DNA from: Pigoraptor chileana
Taxonomy: Eukaryota; Opisthokonta; Filasterea
Assembly (NCBI GenBank): GCA_943704495.1
Contig: CALSCR010002174.1
Coordinates: forward strand, 1 to 37,468
Length of the DNA stretch: 37,468 nt
Direction of reading: 5' to 3'
Positions 14,001 to 22,150 of this stretch are shown here, in pieces; positions within the stretch are counted from its first letter, which is position 1; each line of letters opens with the position of its first letter. The notes under the pieces were generated by a model. It saw only the letters and a program-made list of their open reading frames with translations. It had not been told where the DNA came from and did not search any database. The position numbers and the translations under genes were made by a program.

Positions 14001-16895
14001 ACCAAAAAAAAAGAGATGTTAGCGGGGCTGCGAAGTGCTAGATGTGTGTGTTTGTGTGTGTACGTAAAACGATGAAGACCATAAAACAAGAAATTCATGC
14101 ACATCACCACAGTAGCACTCATGTACCAAAAGTTGCGTCAAAAAGCAAGCATTAACGCCCCATAACACACACACACACATACAGCACTGCATATACACAT
14201 GCAACACACATCCACCAGATCACAAACAAAGAAATGAACAGACAGACAGAAGGGCAAGTGACAGAGAGACAGACACAAACAAACAGCGCACCTTGACGTA
14301 ATTCAGCAGTTCGTGGTGCAGCCCATCATGCTCCAGCTGCCCAAACTCAAACGCCACCGTCTCGTCCGTCTGCTGCTTGAGTATGTTGTGGATTGGCAGC
14401 GGCGACTTGCGTCCCTCTGTGTTCTGGCTAACACGGAGTGACTTTTGGGGCGCCGGGGAGCCGGGCGATTTGAACATGGCCTGAAGATGGTCCTGTGCAG
14501 ACTTATGCTTATCCTTTTCTTCCTGCTCCTTACGCTCCTGCGTGTGCATGTGAGTAAGTGTGAGTGTGAGTTTGAGTGTGAGTGTGAGTGTGAGTGTGTG
14601 TGTGTGTGTATGTGACAACATATTTGTACACATAACACACACCCAGACACACAATGGGAATAAAGGAGACATCAATACCAACCTGCTCAACCACGTCGAT
14701 CTCAAACACTTGCAGTGGCAAGAAATCCGGGGTGACGGGCTCACGTGAGCGTGAATACTTGCCACTCCTGGACAGAGTGTCATTGCGTGTGTGTGTGTGT
14801 GTTGCATGCGCGTGAGCACAGGTGGGGCATCACAAAGGTCAATCCCAGACTAGCAGAGAGCTTAGGTACTCATAACCAACAGACCCCCAGAGATGCAAGA
14901 TTCAAGTCAGTGTCTTAGGCGCTGTGTACCATGACTCCATATCAGACTAACAGAGAGAGATTCAAGATAGTGTGTTATGCACCCATGGACTCCACGACAA
15001 GACTGGCAGAGGGAAAGAGAGCGAGAATGTATGCGTGTGTGTGTGTGTGTGTGTGCTGCACACAAAAAGTACCACCAAAGAGAATACCGACTGAACACAA
15101 AATAATGTACACATGAATAGCCCAGGGATGACGGGCAGCAGGCACACTTCCTTGTGCGAGTTGCTAATCGCGCCCTTTTAAAAAAAAATGATTCGCCACA
15201 CCACCCACTTGTTGTCCACGATGGACCACTCGGTGACGCTCGAATCCACACAAATTTTGATGTGGCTCTCAATGTCACTGGCGTCGAGCGTTTCCTTAGG
15301 AACGGGCGGGCGAACCTGCGATACAAAATAATGCGCATACATAGAACAACACAAGTCAACATGCAGCGATGGTGAAAATTACATATATAAAAATCCACAA
15401 TGCTTATGCCAATCCTCCCTCTCTCCCTCTCTCTCTTCCAAGAGGTATACACAAACACAAATCCCAATACACATGTGCCGAATCAGAATAAATTAAATTT
15501 GGTACATATACACAAACACACACATGCACATACACACAAACGCATACATGCACATACATACACACACACACACACACACGTGCGCACATACATGCACACG
15601 CGCACACACATCGGGCGACAAGAGGGCTGACCACGCACCGTCCTGTATTCCCTGCCGACTGTTTTGATGCACAATTCGTCATTTGACACAAGGAGAATGT
15701 CCTTCAGTTTGTCTGCTTCAATCAGAGCCGACTTTTGCAACAGAACTTCCTCGTAGTCAATGACCTCAGTTGGCGGGGCGGCTGATGGGGCCTGCGCAGA
15801 CGTAGATGCCTGTGTGGTGGGGTATGGCCAGATTGTGTGCGTATGCGGTGTGTGTGAATGTATTTTGTTTGAATAACGAATGTGGTGTGTGCGTATTGAA
15901 CGCATTATTTGGATGTATTGTGTGCGTGTGTGCATATGCGTGCGATTGACGGAAGATATGAAGAGTCAGTCGACGTTAAAGATGTGACAAAACAAGTGGT
16001 ACACAAAGAACGAACGCCCTTCCACTAATCCAATACGACTGCGTACGAATTTGACTAGAGATCGATAGCTAATAGCTAACCAACAATTTGCATGAGAGAG
16101 CGGGAGAGAGCGCCTGTGCATGCAAGTGTGCGTGTGCGTGCATGTGCGTTTGTTTCTGCGAACAAGAACAACTACAAACGAAAGAAATACAACATAACTC
16201 CGAGCTTTGTAGTGGATGGAGCAACGAAATGGTCGACATGTCCACACACTAGCAAACTCACACACACACACACACGCACAGGAGTTTCAACCACGAACAC
16301 TATCCATTGCACTCAACCAGCCAAGCAATTCCAAAACACATACATACGACTACAGGTCCGTCTGCGACGCCATGGCGCGACTATCACATGTACACCAAGT
16401 GGCCAGCCACCGTCCATAAGCTAGTTGCAGAGGGAGTTCGGTTCTGTAACTCACGTCATTATCGACAGGCTCCACCGACTGTTGAGTTGCAAGGGACGCC
16501 TTTTGTCGCGCTTCTGCCGCAGTGTACCGGTTGCTGCGCATGATTAAGATTCAGACAGGAATAAGATTAGCGGATGCAGATGGGACAGAATATCAACCGA
16601 ACAACAAAGAAACACACACTCTCAACAGCTCGCGAATAACAGTCACAAAGTCCACTGGACTTCAACAGACATAAGCACACACATAACTCCGTACACACAC
16701 ACACACACACACACACGCACAGAGGCGTGCGCGCGCGACGATAAAGAAAACCAATACAATAAGTAAACTAATTAGCGTGATTCCGAAAATAGCGATTGGG
16801 GAGAAGATGTGGTCCCTGTGCTTGGGTGGCGGTGTTCAGTCAGTCACTTACGCCTGTAGCTTTACGGCAAAGGCTCGTTTCCCTTCCTCCGCCAT
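272..16895 (-). CDS. DOCK-C family (DOCK6/7/8-like) Rho GTPase exchange factor, 41 exons seen, 3' end outside window
   Basis: Family role (known): DOCK proteins activate Rac/Cdc42 at membranes through a DHR-2 domain after lipid binding by DHR-1. Seen: about 1,780 codons on the minus strand in 41 exons, nearly all joined by exact reading phase and matching vertebrate DOCK7 from end to end. The N-terminus [14 protein letters not shown] (ATG at 16895, context AAGATGG) mirrors the MAE..RAFAQK start of DOCK7, which favours the DOCK-C group over the PH-bearing DOCK-D group. Blocks in order: N-terminal region, DHR-1, helical middle, DHR-2. About 100 C-terminal codons, including the nucleotide-sensor helix of DHR-2 lobe C, fall left of base 272. 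Linkers are shorter than in DOCK7 (about 2,140 residues). Joins of exons 4/5 and 12/13 are uncertain. Exon coordinates are given in the block entries. It is head to head with the 17764 gene. Confidence 0.95.
2208..2497. repeat. (CA)n and (GT)n arrays flanking DOCK exon 35
   Basis: A (CA)n tract at about 2208-2230 and a (GT)n tract at about 2471-2497 flank exon 35 (2255-2423). On the sense (minus) strand these read as GT just after the exon donor and CA just before its acceptor. Confidence 0.9.
3257..3350. repeat. Imperfect GT/GC-rich dinucleotide array upstream of a DOCK acceptor
   Basis: Alternating TG, CG and GTGAGT-type units with a (GTT)n/(GGT)n stretch at 3236-3262 beside the exon 33 acceptor. 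On the sense strand this is a CA-rich 3' intron end leading to an AACTTGCAG acceptor. Confidence 0.85.
3507..3626 (+). repeat. Dispersed short repeat, two tandem copies (GGAGTCCATGGGCA...)
   Basis: Two copies starting at 3507 and 3578 share GGAGTCCATGGGCA, an AG.GCCT core, GACTTG.ATCCTACATCTC and then a CT-rich end. Related copies in the opposite orientation lie at 12422-12466, 14892-14938 and 14958-14993. The core resembles the D-arm to anticodon part of a tRNA, but no complete tRNA fold is visible. A shorter related piece may lie at 2610-2650. Confidence 0.7.
6489..6544. repeat. (GT)n microsatellite, about 28 units, in a DOCK intron
   Basis: A pure GT run on the plus strand inside the intron between exons 24 and 25, read as (CA)n on the gene's sense strand. 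It lies about 70 bases before the acceptor of exon 25. Confidence 0.95.
7284..7358 (-). repeat. tRNA-like element (decayed tRNA or tRNA-derived SINE head) inside a DOCK intron
   Basis: On the minus strand this reads as a tRNA-like sequence starting GCCAACTTGGTCGAGTGGTT (box A-like) with an exact box B, GGTTCGATTCC, at 7298-7308. The T arm pairs (CGGG/CCCG round a 7-base loop) and there is a short D stem (GGT/ACC). The acceptor stem pairs at only four positions plus a wobble. The anticodon loop region (GCTCTTTAATGG) does not form a clean five-pair stem with a seven-base loop, so a working tRNA is unlikely. Lys(CTT) is the nearest reading of the loop. It lies between exons 23 and 24 in the sense direction of the gene, followed by ~150 bases of non-microsatellite sequence that may be the body of a SINE. 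Confidence 0.65.
7538..7621. repeat. (TTG)n / TGATTGT trinucleotide-based repeat at a DOCK acceptor
   Basis: Pure TTG units interrupted by four TGATTGT-like units, then a further TTG run. On the sense strand this is a (CAA)n tract whose last CAACAG forms the acceptor of exon 23 at 7543. Similar shorter CAA tracts make the acceptors of exon 39 (1312-1331) and, with CTTGCAG, of exon 33. Confidence 0.92.
7977..8003. repeat. Interstitial telomere-like repeat (TTAGGG-type) in a DOCK intron
   Basis: The plus strand reads TTAGGG, TTGGGG, TTAGGG, TTTAA in succession. It lies in the intron between exons 21 and 22. It is too short to be a telomere. Confidence 0.8.
8718..8751. repeat. Second telomere-like cluster beside a DOCK splice donor
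   Basis: TAGGGG TGAG TTAGGG TTGAG TTAGGG TTA on the plus strand, ending seven bases before the intron boundary of exon 20 (donor at 8758). On the sense strand the intron opens GTATGTTGTAACCCTAACTC. It is degenerate, with GAG interruptions. Confidence 0.75.
8880..9020. repeat. Minisatellite of GTGTGGAGTTGTGTG-type units
   Basis: Four or five imperfect copies of a unit like GTGTGGAGTTGTGTGTATTG with variable GT tails and a recurring GCATGG/GTATGG step. It lies in the intron between DOCK exons 19 and 20 and makes its sense-strand 3' half CA-rich. Confidence 0.8.
10072..11447 (-). other. DOCK gene block 2: exons 13-16, DHR-1 (C2-like, lipid-binding) domain
   Basis: Exons 11318-11447, 11033-11127, 10800-10924 and 10072-10261 join in perfect phase. 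Recognisable strings are [69 protein letters not shown] and [18 protein letters not shown]. They follow DOCK7 ([68 protein letters not shown]) position by position. DHR-1 of this family binds phosphoinositides and brings the protein to membranes. The individual lipid-contact residues were not assigned. Confidence 0.92.
11004..11032. repeat. (CA)n array abutting a DOCK splice donor
   Basis: A pure CA run that ends at the intron boundary of exon 14. On the sense strand the exon ends AAG and the (GT)n array begins at once, so the donor GTGTGT is the first part of the microsatellite. A second (CA)n at 10764-10787 lies just 3' of exon 15, after its GTGCGT donor. Confidence 0.92.
12422..12466 (-). 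repeat. Dispersed short repeat, single copy in inverse orientation
   Basis: Plus strand GATGTAGGATTCAAGTCAGT continues to TGTCATAGGCGCTGTGCCCATGGA, the reverse complement of the units at 3507-3626. It lies in the intron between DOCK exons 9 and 10. Confidence 0.7.
13460..13483. repeat. (TA)n array
   Basis: A run of about eleven TA units in the intron between DOCK exons 7 and 8. It differs from the surrounding CA/TG arrays. Confidence 0.9.
14850..15022 (-). repeat. Dispersed short repeat, tandem copies with AGACTAGCAGAGAG spacers
   Basis: Two copies of the ATTCAAGTCAGTGTCTTAGG unit (14892-14938 and a diverged one at 14958-14993) are separated by AGACTAACAGAGAGA-type spacers that recur three times (near 14850, 14944 and 15000). 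This suggests a larger unit made of spacer plus core. Confidence 0.65.
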
Positions 16896-17133
16896 CTTTA
16901 GGCGCGACGCTCACAGCTGAGAGCGAAGTAATCGCCAGACGATTAAAGAGGAAGGAGACTTCTGAGAACTCTAGCGAGCTCCAAAAAAAAGGAAAAAAAT
17001 TCCACAAACACAATGCAAACAAACGTCGCCAAATATTACGAAATCCAACTGAACGATTCGTCGTTCTATATGTGCTCACGCGCGAGGCTAGCTACGGGTC
17101 GAGGAAAAGCGATGATAGTGAAGCTGTTTGTGT

Positions 17134-17171
<38 letters not shown>

Positions 17172-17763
17172 ATGTGCGTTCTGCATACCAGGCTCGGGCG
17201 AATGGCTGTTGTTTTGTGTTTTGGGGGCGCGGACTGAACCCGAAAAAGGAATTCACGTGACAACGTTCTATCACGTGACGTGACAACGATCTATCACGTG
17301 ATTTCACACTTATCACGTGATTATCAATTTATCACGTGACATATTCAGGCAACGACGGCTCGCCCCAAAAAACAGATTGCACATCACCCCCCATAGCTGA
17401 ATTTTTGGGACGTATTTTTAAATAAACGGCACCCGGCGGACGGAATGTTTGCGCCATGGGAACCCGCCGCTGCTGGGCAATTGACACAGGCGGCATTATT
17501 CAGAGGGTCACCGGGTAGGGGCAAGCAGTGCACCTGGCTGACTGACATTTGACCTGATCACTCTCTATGGACGGACTCGGCTGGCGCGGGCACTGCACAG
17601 TATTAAGACTGGACTGCCTTTCCGCTTGATCAACGTCTTCCGTCGTGTGCTGTTGTGATGCGCCCAGGTTTGCTGAATACGGCCTACAGTATCCGCCCGA
17701 TTCCGCGGTCGGCCGGTACTGATCGACTTTCCCGGACGCGTTAACTATAAGTCTATTAGAAAG
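16896..17763. promoter_or_regulatory. Divergent intergenic region between DOCK gene and secreted-protein gene
   Basis: 868 bases between two start codons pointing away from each other (DOCK ATG at 16895 on minus, secreted protein ATG at 17764 on plus). It holds a (TG)n tract at 17138-17165, the CACGTG cluster at 17254-17338 and a GC-rich stretch from about 17430. No convincing TATA box was seen. One open frame runs through 16796-17260 but has no family resemblance and overlaps the microsatellite, so I take it as non-coding. Confidence 0.75.
17254..17338. promoter_or_regulatory. Cluster of five CACGTG (E-box/CLEAR-like) palindromes
   Basis: CACGTG hexamers at 17254, 17272, 17295, 17314 and 17333, all with TCACGTGA flanks. 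Start-to-start spacings are 18, 23, 19 and 19 bases, close to two helical turns. Four read ATCACGTGA, and a 23-base unit beginning GTGACAACG repeats twice. CACGTG is the classic site for bHLH-leucine-zipper factors of the MYC/MAX, USF and MITF/TFEB type. Confidence 0.85.
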
Positions 17764-18872
17764 ATGGCTTCGCATCAAGAACTCCGCCGCCGGCGCGGCA
17801 CTGTTTGCCCTCTTTCAATCGCGCTATTTACAGTCGTTGCGGCGCATGTGTGTTTCGACTTAGTGATGGGACAGTGCGAGGTGCGGACCACGCCCAGCGA
17901 CGACCTTATACTTACGTCCGCGGCGGGGAGGAGCATTGCCCTGCAGAATGCAGCGTCGATTGAGCTGGATGCTCCCGTGATTAATATCCGGGACCCACAG
18001 GGCTACAAAATGACTTTGCAGTCGCTTGTATCGATGGTGGTCGAATCTCAAGGCAACTACACTGCGCTGCTGAGGCAAAGGGAAGCAGACCTTTCGAGAC
18101 TGAAAGCGTTGGAAGATCAAGTTGCAAAGCTGCAGACAACTATTGAAGGATTGAAAAAGAACGGAACCGCCACGAATGAGATTGCTGTGAATGCATCGCT
18201 GGTGAGTAACATCGATGTGATCAGCTGCAAATGTCAGTCGGCAAATGCAATTCCTGAGTCTTGCGGTTTACTTTGATACCAGGCGCGTGTATCACCACTG
18301 GCTCACGTGTGACATACATCGTTCAGTACACGTGAAAAATATCTTGCCAATGTAAGCTTGAGGGTAGCCTCATACATTATCGTGATAAACGAGCGTCTGT
18401 TGAAATTGGAGCTACGGTGTGATTGAGCAACTCTGTTTTCACATTGTAATCACAGGGTATCTTGTCTTGCCCTGCTGATTTCGTCGCTGTCGGCAGTTAC
18501 TGCGTGTACCGCACCATCTTATCGGGCGCACATTACATTCCGGCCATGACAGTATGTGGGAACCTCAAGGCATCGTTGTGCTCGGCGGATCAAATGACCT
18601 TCATTTGTGCTCGCAGCCGCGATAATCCCTCGCCAACTCTACCAACCGTGGACCTTGCCTTTCCGGATGGCGAATGGTTCTGGACTAGAGACAGGGTGAT
18701 TGCTCCATGGTCTGGCAAGGTTTATAACTCGGGCCTCGTGTACCGTCGCCAGCAGGCGGACTGCACGGGCGCGTATATATGGGCTGAAGAATCGGCAGCG
18801 GTGTATGTTCAGGAACTCAATGCCATTCCTGTTGTGGCGAAGGCTCGCTTCATGTGCTGTCGTGGTGCTTAA
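17764..18872 (+). CDS. Secreted coiled-coil protein with cysteine-bearing C-terminal domain; function unknown
   Basis: Two exons (17764-18201 and 18456-18872) joined in phase 0 by a GTGAGT..CACAG intron, giving 284 residues. The ATG lies in an AAGATGG context. Residues 1-38 look like a signal sequence: a basic stretch RRRR, then a hydrophobic core CPLSIALFTVVAAHVCF. Residues ~40-90 form a short repetitive beta-like stretch (LTSAAGRSIALQNAASIELD). Residues ~100-132 form a likely coiled coil (LRQREADLSRLKALEDQVAK). N-glycosylation sequons NYT and NGT are present. The C-terminal ~135 residues contain spaced cysteines ending in MCCRG, loosely like a C-type-lectin or other secreted adhesion fold, but no family could be named. 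It is a neighbour of the DOCK gene through a shared promoter region. Confidence 0.75.
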
Positions 18873-20609
18873 AGTCACTGCTTTAATCACCAAATATACG
18901 CCATGTGTTGCACATGACAACGGCAATTGCCGTGCATGGCTGTTTAGTGCAAAGTTTAATACCACATCGGAATGATACAATGACAATGAAAAAGTGGGTA
19001 ATAACTTACAACTCGAGAAGTTCCGCCAACCGCAGAGAGGCGTGTGCCTTCATTGCAAGCCGTGCTGCTCTTAGTTCTGCTCACGGCTCTTATGCGCAAT
19101 TATCGAGACACACCGGCACTCTTGCTGGATTAGGATGGATCCGTGGGTCGCTCAATGACCGCCGATTTTATTGAAACCGCAACAGGATTCAGAGCGGAGG
19201 AGCACGCGCAACTCATTTTTCAATGTTCGAGATTGTGAATTTGGAATACGCAACAATGACCACCAGACCACATGAAGGGAGAGGAAAAAGCCATCAGACT
19301 ACTCGGCAGAGCATAAAAAGGCTACCGAGTATGCACGTAATCAAATCGCCAGCACTAATGTTTGAATTGCCGCACGCAGAAATGGCGAAGGACTGACTGA
19401 GAATCAGTGTAGTGTGTGAGAAATGCGTAATTTCCCAACTGGCCTGAGTGCTAACAGTACCGAAAGATGGATGCACTTTGATACGTAGTATGCGTAGAAT
19501 GAGTTTGTGTGCGAAAGCATTTGTCCAGCACAAGGGCGTTTGCTTGTTGAATTGAAATCATCACATGCTACCACTGTTGTGCGTCCAGACGCCCCTAATA
19601 ATTATTTGATGTCGGGTCGCACGAGGGGCAATATTTTCATTGTGTGTTTGGCGTCACAAGTGATCGACAGGCACTATCAGGACCCCGGCCCCTTTATACA
19701 ATAGAGTATGAAAATTCTGGAATGCGAAGAACTTCGCACCTGGCGCGTACAACTTCACTGCCGTCACCAACGTCAAAAAGATGGACAAAGATGAAAGCAA
19801 CCCCCATTGACGCATTCTGTCCACGGAAGCATCCGCGCGTGCTCCATCACTAACAATGCAAATAAAGTGGGGAAAGTGGTACTCACACGGACGTTGAAGT
19901 TGTGGTTTTGCTGAAAAAGCATGCGGTTAGTAGGAATAGAGTAACAAAGTTCCACACTGATGATGTTACTATGGACGATGACCAGTTCACACTAAGCATT
20001 ACACAATTCCCGCTCTCTCTTCAGTATGGAAAAGTCCTATACTTAATTTAGATCGATTCCTTTGTATGAACCCCACTATTGCTCCAGTTGGCAGGGGAAA
20101 ATTGGACTGTCACCACAAGGGCGACCACAACGACGCAAATTACATACACACAATCGCACCGATTCGCACCCTGAGTTTGTGGACATCCCCCAAGAACGCA
20201 CTAAGGGCAAAACAAGACAAAGCCGCAGGCTGGACTCTTTGTATTTTTTTCTTCAACGTACCTGTTTTTTTTGACGTTGAGGTTAGATCTCGGAAACAAC
20301 GTCTCAACAATGAGGCTGGAGCTTTGCTAAGAAACATGATTACGAATTGTAAAAACCCACAACATCCAAAATCTGATTGTCCCCCACCCACATGACCCAC
20401 AAGAAACGTCACACAAAAATTCTCGATTGCTATATCTTAACTAAGATTTTGAAGGACAGCCGCGACCATCGAACGTGACATCCACTTGAAGAAGGATTAC
20501 AATTAATCCACTTCCAACGCATCTGTATCCCAAGTATCCATCTCTCACCCCGACGATTCAATTGTCCACGGAGACTTGCGCGTTCGAGATTGAGCGCACA
20601 CGAAACAAA
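18873..20609. other. 1.7 kb intergenic stretch without an assignable gene
   Basis: No open frame here has a recognisable family, and there is no microsatellite. On the minus strand at about 19880-19930 a branch-point-like CTACTAAC, a CTTTTTCAG acceptor and a GTGAGT donor bracket 24 coding-like bases (QNHNFNVR). A further open stretch of about 70 codons follows at 19650-19850. These could be exons of an unseen minus-strand gene or chance. Confidence 0.4.
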
Positions 20610-22150
20610 ATGCTCGGAACTGCATCAAATCTGCTGCGGCGCCGGCGCGGTTACACGGAGGAAGTACGACACGAACTCGAACACGTTCTCGACGACCATC
20701 CCGGCATGATACCCGTTACTGTACTTTCAGGAGATGCGGGCGCCCAAGCAACCACCCGCTTTTCATTTCACCGGCGGAAGAGTGTTGGAGATGGAGCAGG
20801 AGACGGTGCGAGCGAACAGCCCCGCCTGGAGAACAAAAAGTTTCTCGTGCCCGCTACTATGAACGCAAAACAGCTTGGACTCGTTATCGGCAATCGCCTC
20901 CAACTCAAGCCAGGGAAGGTGTGTTGGGCTATAAATGCGGAGCAAAGTAATGCATTTGAGGAGCTACGAAAGCAACTGGCGGGCAATGAGAGTGCGAGCA
21001 CGGGTTTCACCAACTAAATCCCCTCCCCCTCCTTCCTCCCCTCCACATTTCCTGTTAGGTACTTCGTTTGTCGCCCACACGCAAGACATCCGTTCAAATC
21101 ACTGATGCCGAGACCATGGCGTCCCTGTACTCTCGATACGCCGACAATGACGGCTTTCTCTACATCACTTACCGCACAACACCCGAGATGCGCAGGCGCA
21201 TGTCCTTTGACGCAGGCTACCAAGTGCTGAAGGAGAGAATATCAAGCTTGTCCATGAGCGGCGCCAAAGCAGGCCTTACGTCCCAGTCGACAGGGAGCAC
21301 CGCGTCGTCTACTTCTGCATCACGCCGACGCAGTCTCGAGGAAGCAAAGCCACACGAGGCGCGAAAGGTCGCCGAAGAACTCCGCAAGACAGCGTCGCAC
21401 GGCAGCACAATGTCGCAGCCGAATCTGGACAATTTGGAGCGCCAGGATTCAGAGTGGTCACAAGTGTCGTCCAAAGCGGACACATCGACGTCGGATTCGT
21501 GGCCGTCATGCACATCCGAGCATGGCAGCTCGAGTGATCACGACTCGCCGGTTTCTTCTGCCAGCTCGGGTGATTCTGGTGATTCTGGAGCAACGGAAGA
21601 GCAGGGGAGCCTCAAGGATAGTGACGAATCATCCTTATCTGAGGCGCGAAGTGGAACAAAGGCGGTTGTCGCAGTACCCGACAAGAATGCGATTGCAACC
21701 GTGCCGGATGAGGACTCAAAGGGAGCGAAAGAACGGAGAGAAAAGAGGGCCGAATTGCGGAAATCGTTTTCCTTGCAAAGCGGGAGAAGTGCGCGGGGTC
21801 GTTTGACCCACAACAGATCGTGGCTGCATAGTGGCAACGATGACGACCAGTCCATACCGCCTTACGACGTGATTCTCGCCGCTCTGGATGATGACTGCTC
21901 GTGGCGAAATGCACTCGAGTGTGAGAGTGCGATTGACGAGATTGCGCGAAGCATGCACAAGACTTCGCTGCTGCCTGACGGCCGGCGGCACAGACAGGCG
22001 GCTGCCAGTGTTGAGGGTGGACGGCGAATGGGCACAAAAAGCTTATCAGTGCCGTCGCTCACTGCGATTTCGGAGGCGGAAAACGCATCGATCATGCGAC
22101 GACGCCTCTCTGTTCACCAACAGGACCCGCGACTGCGCATCCGTATTTAA
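20610..22150 (+). CDS. Atg8/LC3-like ubiquitin-fold domain fused to a long Ser-rich tail
   Basis: Two exons (20610-20918 and 21059-22150, phase 0, intron GTGTGT..GTTAG of 140 bases) give 466 residues. Residues ~15-148 align with GABARAP/Atg8: HPGMIPVTVLS matches YPDRVPVIVEK, KKFLVPATMNAKQLGLVIGN matches [20 protein letters not shown], and MASLYSRYADNDGFLYITY matches MGQLYQEHHEEDFFLYIAY. Docking-pocket positions are kept or similar: Glu22 (E17), Val26 (I21), Pro35 (P30), Lys77 (K48), Phe78 (Y49), Leu79 (L50), Phe136 (F104). The position of the C-terminal Gly116 is Arg148, and about 318 more residues follow, so Atg4 processing and lipidation as in normal Atg8 look impossible. There is a ~24-residue insert before the KKFLV strand. 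The tail is Ser/Asp/Glu-rich with Arg-rich patches and an LIR-like DSEWSQV at 21446-21466 (Trp236). No ATG lies upstream in the same frame close by. Confidence 0.82.

Larger units (their letters stand above)
11693..16895 (-). other. DOCK gene block 1: exons 1-12, N-terminal region
   Basis: Exons, 5' to 3' of the gene: 16852-16895, 16455-16533, 15639-15809, 15205-15315, 14683-14757, 14292-14537, 13799-13918, 13173-13430, 12651-12771, 12263-12393, 11968-12040, 11693-11769. Exon 1 ends with two bases (GC) that pair with the first base of exon 2 to encode Ala, giving [14 protein letters not shown], like DOCK7 ISRTVAAEVRKQ. Exon 8 carries [12 protein letters not shown] and [12 protein letters not shown]; exon 9 begins [20 protein letters not shown]; exon 10 has [10 protein letters not shown]. 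All are strongly DOCK-C-like. The exon 4 donor could be any of several overlapping GTG steps, and the exon 5 acceptor (AAG at 14758-14760) is weak. The exon 12 donor (GTCAAG) is a guess made to keep phase. Confidence 0.88.

Noticed and set aside
16350-16541. A DOCK start codon at 16541 ([14 protein letters not shown])
   Set aside because: The ATG overlaps the CAG acceptor region; the exon at 16852-16895 supplies a better start, joins in phase and matches the DOCK7 N-terminus.
16796-17260. A 154-codon plus-strand frame in the DOCK / secreted-protein promoter
   Set aside because: It overlaps DOCK exon 1 on the other strand and a (TG)n array and has no recognisable domain.
21217-21855. Long minus-strand frames opposite the Atg8-like gene's tail
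   Set aside because: Shadows of Ser/Asp-rich coding sequence, without family likeness.
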